From contig JAYKKR010000006.1 of assembly GCA_036971615.1 (NCBI GenBank), positions 1,054,001 to 1,118,000 on the forward strand: a stretch of DNA of 64,000 nucleotides, written 5' to 3'. The notes beneath the pieces are model-generated. The model saw only the letters and a program-made list of their open reading frames with translations. It searched no databases and was not told where the DNA came from. This DNA comes from Amyloporia xantha (taxonomy: Eukaryota > Basidiomycota > Agaricomycetes > Polyporales > Adustoporiaceae). Position numbers and translations under genes: made by a program. Of the stretch, positions 58,614 through 64,000 are shown piece after piece (the stretch's first letter is position 1; each line of letters begins with the position of its first letter).

Positions 58614-59159
58614 CTAAAAGTCCAGGTAGTCTCTGCCGTCTGGCCAGGTCGCACCACCTGTCGTCGTCGTTCCGTAGGCATCCTCCTGGACAGCGCCGTC
58701 GACGTCCTTGAAGCTGAACTCCCGCTTGAATTTTGCTTCGAGAGACGCCATGGTACCGATCAGTTTGGTGCAGGCCTGTTCGAGGATGGCCGCCGGTGTG
58801 ATTGTGCCGTCTGTCTGGATCTTGATCAGGAAGTAGGGCTGTAGGGGATGGGGGACTTTGTAGCCTGCAAAGAGGATCTGTGGCATCGACAGCAGTTGAC
58901 TGGGGGTTTCATTGGGTATTAATACCCGCAAGGACAAAAATGAAAACAGGAACTCACGCGCGGATCAAATTGCCTAGCGTGTGGTCCTGCTTTAGGACCT
59001 TGATTGTGGCGGCATTGGGTATTTTGGTATCTTCGATGATCTCAACTCTGGGGAGGCACGATTTAATGACGCTCCGGGTTCACACTAAGAAAAGTGTTTC
59101 ACGCACGGTCTTTCACCCTCGTCCAGAACAAACAATTCATATCGATTCGGTGCGTTCAT
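58614..59159 (-). CDS. RPB11: RNA polymerase II subunit RPB11
   Basis: Small subunit that pairs with RPB3 in the assembly core of RNA polymerase II. Read through two introns from MNAPNRYELFVLDEGERP at 59159, the protein has VEIIEDTKIPNAATIKVLKQ and DHTLGNLIRAQLLS, then ILFAGYKVPHPLQPYFLIKI and QTDGTITPAAILEQACTKLIG. It ends with a variable acidic tail (DVDGAVQEDAYG) to DYLDF. The blocks DHTLGN and FAGYKVPHPL are diagnostic for RPB11. The length of about 140 residues is normal, slightly longer at the C-terminus. Head to head with the ribosomal protein gene at 59850. Confidence 0.94.
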
Positions 59160-59849
59160 AGTATACTACAGCCAGCGAGCAGATATTTTCAGTCATAGGG
59201 ATCTTTAAGAGGACATGCAGAATGGAGCAAATGGTGCGAAAGTTGAAGACGGCAGTAGAGATAACAGGAGGGCGAGTTACACATTGAAGAAAACCAATCT
59301 CAGTCGGGAATAAGCCTCACCTCGAGACTGTCGGTACCTGCAGCGAAAGAAAAAATCGCGTCAGTTCCGTATTGATGCCACAGAACAAGCTAACATAAAA
59401 GGAGCTCAGGACACATTTTGTGATCATGGGATTCATTGACAATAAATATAGGCCGAAGCCAGCATCATCGACAATTCATGAATGGAGGAACACTCACTTG
59501 CGCAATGGTACTTGAGACAGCTACAGGGTACAAGTGTAAGATGCAGGTCGCTGTCAGTGTTCGAAATTGATCGCCGCGGGGCAGATTTGTCAGCCACATT
59601 GGCAAGCGAGGCCAAACATTCCGCCACAGCCTGATTCGGTCTGCCTGGCAAACCCTCGGTGTATATCCTCAATCGACGCCTCCTCAAGGTGAGTTACTTG
59701 CTGTCCCTTGGTTCCGGACCTCTCTCGTTGGAATGCACGCAGAAAGGGCTTTCGTTCGAATGTGCAATCTTGTCGAAATGCGGTCTTGGCGATATTGGAT
59801 GGATGGTACTCGGGATGGATGATGCTGACGCTTGGCCTGGTAACAGAAA
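59160..59849. other. Divergent promoter region of RPB11 and RPL28
   Basis: About 690 bases between divergent starts of two highly expressed housekeeping genes. No gene fits. Short open frames overlap it on both strands. A 5' UTR intron in the ribosomal-protein gene would lie here but cannot be fixed from sequence alone. Confidence 0.45.
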
Positions 59850-60467
59850 ATGCCTTCACGGTTCTCCAAGACTCGCAAACACCGTGGCCACGTCTCGGCC
59901 GGTCATGGACGTGTAGGCAAGCACCGTAAGCACCCTGGAGGTCGTGGTCTTGCTGGTGGTCAGCACCACCACCGGTAAGTTTTGTCCTACGCATTCTTGA
60001 GGACGCTTATTCTAAATGACATCCGCCCGTCTTGCCGTCCCAAAGAACCAACTTCGATAAGTACCATCCTGGTTACTTCGGTAAAGTCGGTATGCGCCAT
60101 TTCCACCTTACACGCAACCTGCAATGGTGCCCGATTATCAACGTCGACAAGCTATGGACGCTTGTGCCTGCAGAGGAGAAGGAGAGTCTGACGGAGGACT
60201 CGGAGGTTGTTCCCGTGATTGACACCCTTCGCCACGGATACGGCAAGGTTCTGGGCAACGGACAGTGAGTGATAACTTGTCGTGATTTTGGGCCGTTTCT
60301 CAATTTTTTTACAGGCTGCCCAAGCTGCCATTCATTGTAAAAGCACGATTCGTCTCGGCCAAGGCTGAGTATGTCGCCATTTTGTTTCATGCTGTGTGGG
60401 GCTCATCTGTCTATTCTGCAGGGCCAAGATCAAGGAGGCAGGTGGTGTCGTCAAGTTGATTGCTTGA
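59850..60467 (+). CDS. RPL28: 60S ribosomal protein uL15 (L28/L27a)
   Basis: Large-subunit ribosomal protein. Four exons with three short introns give about 147 residues, the usual size. The start [20 protein letters not shown] matches yeast L28 almost exactly. It continues with the Gly/His/Arg-rich [20 protein letters not shown], then [19 protein letters not shown] and [11 protein letters not shown], and the C-terminal APVIDT-like block ([19 protein letters not shown]) and [11 protein letters not shown]. Introns have donors GTAAGT, GTGAGT and GTATGT. The start codon at 59850 is strongly supported by homology. Divergent from RPB11. Confidence 0.97.
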
Positions 60468-61383
60468 TTTTGTTGCTTTTTCACGCTCTCTCTCCTCTGG
60501 CACTGTACCGTACCCACTACATGCATATGACTATATTGCAAGGCTCTATGCAATTCATGCTTTACCGTCTGCTTGATGATGTTCTCCGACTTGTGCAGGT
60601 ACTGGATATGGCGCCATGATACGCCGGGAAGCCTAGTACCCACTGGTGCTATTTCTCCATGCAGTCGTTCACATCATAGGACACCATGTATATATCGGTT
60701 CAACAGCTGCGAGAGCAAATGTCGCTGTTAACAGTTAGCTGTCTCGGCTTAGGCACAATTATCGTCCTCATTCCACAGCGACTCACGAGAGGAGTGCTTA
60801 GGCTGGATCACCTAGGAGCTAGACATCGTCTACTTCTTATACAACTCAAAGGTTCATTCTGAATTTCGACAGCAACACATATTTTGAACTTATCTGGACG
60901 ATCATCTCACAACGGACGTAATATAATGGCCATTACACACCGCAAGGTCCGCGAACTTGAGCTCGTGTTCGTATGCTCTTTGGCTGCATTTTGTTCGTCT
61001 AACGGACCCATTTTCTGCCAAATGGCAGACCTGACGTCTCTAGCTACTGTGCGGAGTCACTTCCGGACCCATTCGGCGCCACCGTCTAAGATTACACAGC
61101 GTGAGTACGCGTGAGTAGCCATGGTTCTCTGCACCCGCAGTCTGAGCGACTAGTGACTCCTATCTTGATTCTTCTTCTCGTTCCACCGCGTGCTCGACCC
61201 CGCAGCTGACGATGGCGGCCATATCCGCTTGGTGTACGTAAAAAGCATCTTAGTTTCGATTCCAACCGCTCATCGCTCCTTTCAGACAACAACCAGTACT
61301 CGACCTGGAACAGAACCCGGCGGCTGCAAGCACAGCCTTTCGTCGCTCGCACGGACACTCTCACCTCCCGCAGGGCCGCTGAG
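60468..61383. other. Region before the MGRN1-like gene, possible upstream exons
   Basis: About 0.9 kb. It contains plausible 5' exon pieces of the following gene (MADLTSLATVRSHFRTHSA at 61024, then DDGGHIRL near 61205, then NNQYSTWNRTRRLQ near 61290), all on the plus strand and with good splice consensus. I could not join all three without a frame conflict, so the coding start of the next gene is left at 61384. Confidence 0.4.
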
Positions 61384-63173
61384 ATGGCGCAAGAGGCCGT
61401 CACTATCAATATGGGCGACTCCGATAACAACAAGGAGAAGAAGTCCGACACACTATTCGGGCCTAACATCGGGATCGTTAGTGGTGGTCCGGAATGGACA
61501 GAGAGGAATGAGAAGAGCGCGGACGAGCTGACACCAGATGTTATCAAGAGCTGGATCTCGAGGAGCAAGGAGGTACGTGCTCCGCTGTGCTACCAGCCTG
61601 TGTCCGACCCCTTCCCAGGGCTACCCGACTACCACTACTCTCCAAGCACTGGTGAACCTGAAGCGTCCCACCCTTCGGCTGACGCCTCTGGAGATTGCTC
61701 CCTCCGACGATCCCGACCATGCCGACTCTCAGCACCACCACGGCCTTGAGTTCGAGTATGACTGCGACGCTCCGAAGTGCGGGATTAGTGTCCATGTCCT
61801 TCTCAACCCCAAGCATCGACTGGCAGGCAAGCCTGACGCAAGCGGGCTGTCCAAATTCCTCGTCTTCGAATCAGTCGTCGAGGGCGGGTTCGGGAAGATC
61901 CTCAAGCTCGAGGAGGGCGCAACCTTGGAGCTGGGGCGCTTCGAGTACCGTCGGGACGTAGTGGAGAAGGACACATCTGGGGAGCCGTTATCGACACCCG
62001 AGGGCGAGGGGCAGCACGCCGCAGAAGATACGCATGCGAAGAACAGGAAGCGATTCACCCACTTCAACTTCCGAAAGCGGCAGCACAACCGCTCGGTCGC
62101 GGGTCCCGCCCTTGCTGTCGTCGATGCTGCGGAGGTGAACGGGAGTGCTGCGGAAGAGGAAGACGTAAAGGGGGCCGCCAAAGATGAGGAACCTGATGTC
62201 GGTGTACGGGTTGTCATCCGGCTTGCTGCCCTCGACGAGGAGGGCAAGGAGCTGTCGTCTGTGAATGAGCAGGTGACCTACTTACACGTTGTCCGCTACG
62301 GTGCGCCGTCTAGTGCGGTCGATGGCGAGCCTGCGGAGGATAACCGGCCGTGGGTTGTCAAGGTGGTCAAACGTGAGGCTACAGTAAGTGCTTTTGATAA
62401 GTGCTGGATCGCCGGTGTTGATCCCCCTGTCATAGATTGGTCCACACACCTTCCACTTGCACGAGATTTATGGCCTCTCTGCCAACTCGACCACGGCTAC
62501 GCACACCGCTCCGCCGACATCGCCGGTTTCGCTCGAGCAGCACGTCTATCCTCCGGTCACTCCGCCTGTTACAGCCAACCACGATGAGGAACCATCGTCC
62601 GAATGTCTGCTCTGTTTGTCGTCTCCGCGAGAAGTTGTATTGCTACCGTGTCGTCATCTTGTCGCCTGCAGGGAATGTGCCGTCAACATGATCGAATTCG
62701 GTGCGGGCGGGACGATTCACCAGGAAAGCGAGACAAATGCGACGACTGGTACCGAAGGCACTACTACTGATGCTGCGGCTGGGACGGGCGCAGACGGTGC
62801 GCCTCCTGGATCAGAGGCCAATGCTCCGCAGCCTGCGCCGAGGCGCAAGCGCAAGGCGAAGGGCTGGTTCTGCCCTGTTTGTCGCCAACGTACGCTATGC
62901 TTGTTGAACTTCATTTGGTCTAACTAACCATCTTCCGATCTAGCGTATACGTCGTTGTTGCGGATCACTACCACCCCGCCCTCGAAGGAGGAGGAAGACA
63001 AGAACCGTGATTCGCTTTCAGAGACACACGTCGACGTGTTACCTGCCTCACAGGCTGCAACCCCTACTCGCGGAGGCCTGGGCTCGTTGTCGCGTCCTGG
63101 CTTCCTGCGTGCATTCAGTCGGCCCAATGGGCCGCAGCCGGATATCGAGAGAGGTCAAGCACAGGCCGTATAG
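61384..63173 (+). CDS. RING E3 ubiquitin ligase, MGRN1/RNF157-like
   Basis: Ubiquitin ligase of the mahogunin family. From MAQEAVTINMGDSDNNKEKK (start uncertain, see upstream region) it reads TSRRAAEM-like helix remnants, then SADELTPDVIKSWISRSKE. After an intron come TLQALVNLKRPTLRLTPLEI, EFEYDCDAPKCGISVHV and KFLVFESVVEGGFGKILKLE, the conserved substrate-side domain. GVRVVIRLAALD and the block IGPHTFHLHEIYGLSAN follow. The RING is ECLLCLSSPREVVLLPCRHL (C-x2-C ... C-x-H) then VACRECAVNM, and, after an insertion of about 60 residues rich in Thr, Ala and Gly, WFCPVCRQPYTSLLRI. The C-terminus is polar. RING class and family are secure; the missing N-terminus and the exact start are not. Confidence 0.88.
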
Positions 63174-63564
63174 AGTATTGTATGATGGAGTGCGCCCTCC
63201 AGAGCTTTCCGTTTTTACTGACTACCTGTACAAACTTCTTGCTTTTCCGGACATGTTTCAGTATGTTGTACTATCTTCATGTGTTGTGATTGTTATTATC
63301 CGTGCTAGGAAGTTCGTCAGGGTATATCCCACCCTCAATGTGCTCATGTACATCCTACGGATCCAATTTCGTCGTCTGTGTTGTACATTATGGTTTTCGT
63401 CGCTCGACGTAGAAACACGCTTTCTTGTCTACGTACTTCACGGAATTCAACTTTGGTCATACAAATATTGGATCCAAATTGGATCTATAGGTTAATTGAG
63501 TCACGTGCAGGGCGCGTCACTCGCCGCAGTCGCGCTCATTGTAGGGTCGGGTGTATAACTCGAC

Positions 63565-63624
63565 GTTTTTTACATGTCGCTTTTTTACATGTTTTTTACA
63601 TGTTTTTTACGAGTTTTCTACATG
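63565..63624 (+). repeat. Short TTTTTTACATG direct repeats
   Basis: The unit TTTTTTACATG occurs three times in a row with small changes, followed by degenerate copies ending TTTTCTACATG. About 20 bases on, CATGTAAATAATGTAAAT is partly its reverse complement. It could form a weak hairpin or be a simple T-rich repeat. Confidence 0.55.
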
Positions 63625-63823
63625 GGGGCCAAAGTAGGCATGTAAATAATGTAAATAATAATATCACGTGACCCCCGCGCTGGCCGGCCATGCCGGTGGC
63701 CCTTGCAGCCACACCTGTGGCTTACAATGCCTTACATCGGCCATAGCGTCGTTCAACATACGCGGCTTTCTCATCATTGCTTGGTCCTGCGCCTGCGCTA
63801 CAATAGACTAGTCCGAAATGTAT

Positions 63824-63831
63824 ATAAAGCG
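63824..63831 (+). promoter_or_regulatory. TATA box near the window end
   Basis: Plus-strand TATATAAAGC-like element (within ATGTATATAAAGCGT) at about 63820-63832, followed by pyrimidine-rich sequence and ATG codons at 63841 and 63943. It suggests a plus-strand gene starting near the right edge. Confidence 0.45.
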
Positions 63832-64000
63832 TACACCACAATGTCAATCGGCCACATTCCCCCTTACCCGACTTCGAGCCTTGGCATTTTCTGTTCTATC
63901 TCAACTCTCTGTTCTGGCCCTCCGGCGTGTTTCTATTTCGGCATGCCCCCACAGTCCTCCAGCAGTGCTGGTGTATTCATTGCTGCTGATTGGATAGGAA

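Larger units (their letters stand above)
63174..64000. other. Window end, non-coding
   Basis: Open plus frames continue past the RING gene for 160 codons in another frame but show no domain. From about 63.56 kb comes the TTTTTTACATG repeat, then a GC-rich piece. Near 63820 lies TGTATATAAAGCG, a good core-promoter element, with an ATG at 63841 and another at 63943 (ATGCCCCCACAG). A gene may start here and run beyond the window. Confidence 0.45.

Noticed and set aside
60884..61114. Separate small gene before the MGRN1-like ligase
   Set aside because: The 76-codon frame is more likely an upstream exon or leader of the ligase. No independent end or promoter was found.

Overview
This window looks like nuclear DNA of a filamentous basidiomycete (class Agaricomycetes, possibly a polypore; the order is inference). 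The genes are split by many short GT-AG introns of about 50-65 bases and lie on both strands without operons. The families present are typical of mushroom-forming fungi: DUF6593, DUF3455, paired MATA-type HMG-box proteins and a BSC6-like transporter. GC content, judged by eye, is highest around 8.5-10.5 kb and 54-58 kb.

Layout. 0.5-10.5 kb: two paralogous HMG-box genes with identical four-exon architecture lie head to head. They are separated by about 6 kb with no recognisable gene, which holds a degenerate tandem array of about 150-base units. 11-16 kb: arginyl-tRNA synthetase (with an apparent mitochondrial leader ahead of a second start) and myo-inositol oxygenase. 17-22.8 kb: a small unknown protein, the GPI-anchor de-N-acetylase (PIG-L/Gpi12) interrupted by a 1.3 kb intron, a secreted DUF3455 protein and the smallest RPA subunit, which has a GC-AG intron. 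23.4-27.9 kb: a stand-alone Nup96/Nup145C-like nucleoporin and a DUF6593 protein. 27.9-32.7 kb: no recognisable gene.

32.7-45.4 kb: a Fyv10/MAEA-type GID ubiquitin-ligase subunit, an NCS1 nucleobase permease, a PFKFB-type 6-phosphofructo-2-kinase whose phosphatase histidine is replaced by serine, an MFS transporter, an ALY/Yra1 mRNA-export adaptor and a small membrane protein. 46.6-49 kb: a bHLH transcription factor and, 118 bases beyond its start on the other strand, a tRNA-Thr(AGT) with a 10-base intron. 49-54.2 kb: the largest gene-free stretch. 54.2-63.2 kb: a conserved-looking unknown basic protein, the circularly permuted GTPase MTG1, RPB11, ribosomal protein uL15 (RPL28) and an MGRN1-like RING ubiquitin ligase with an expanded RING. 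The window ends in non-coding sequence with TTTTTTACATG repeats.

Most genes are housekeeping: translation, transcription, replication, mRNA export, nuclear pore, glycolytic control and GPI anchors. No CRISPR array, prophage, integrase, reverse transcriptase or biosynthetic gene cluster was recognised. The most distinctive features are the head-to-head HMG pair with a shared core promoter, the altered catalytic residue of the PFKFB enzyme, and several unusually long introns inside housekeeping genes. All exon boundaries were read by eye from splice consensus and protein homology and may be off by a base or two.
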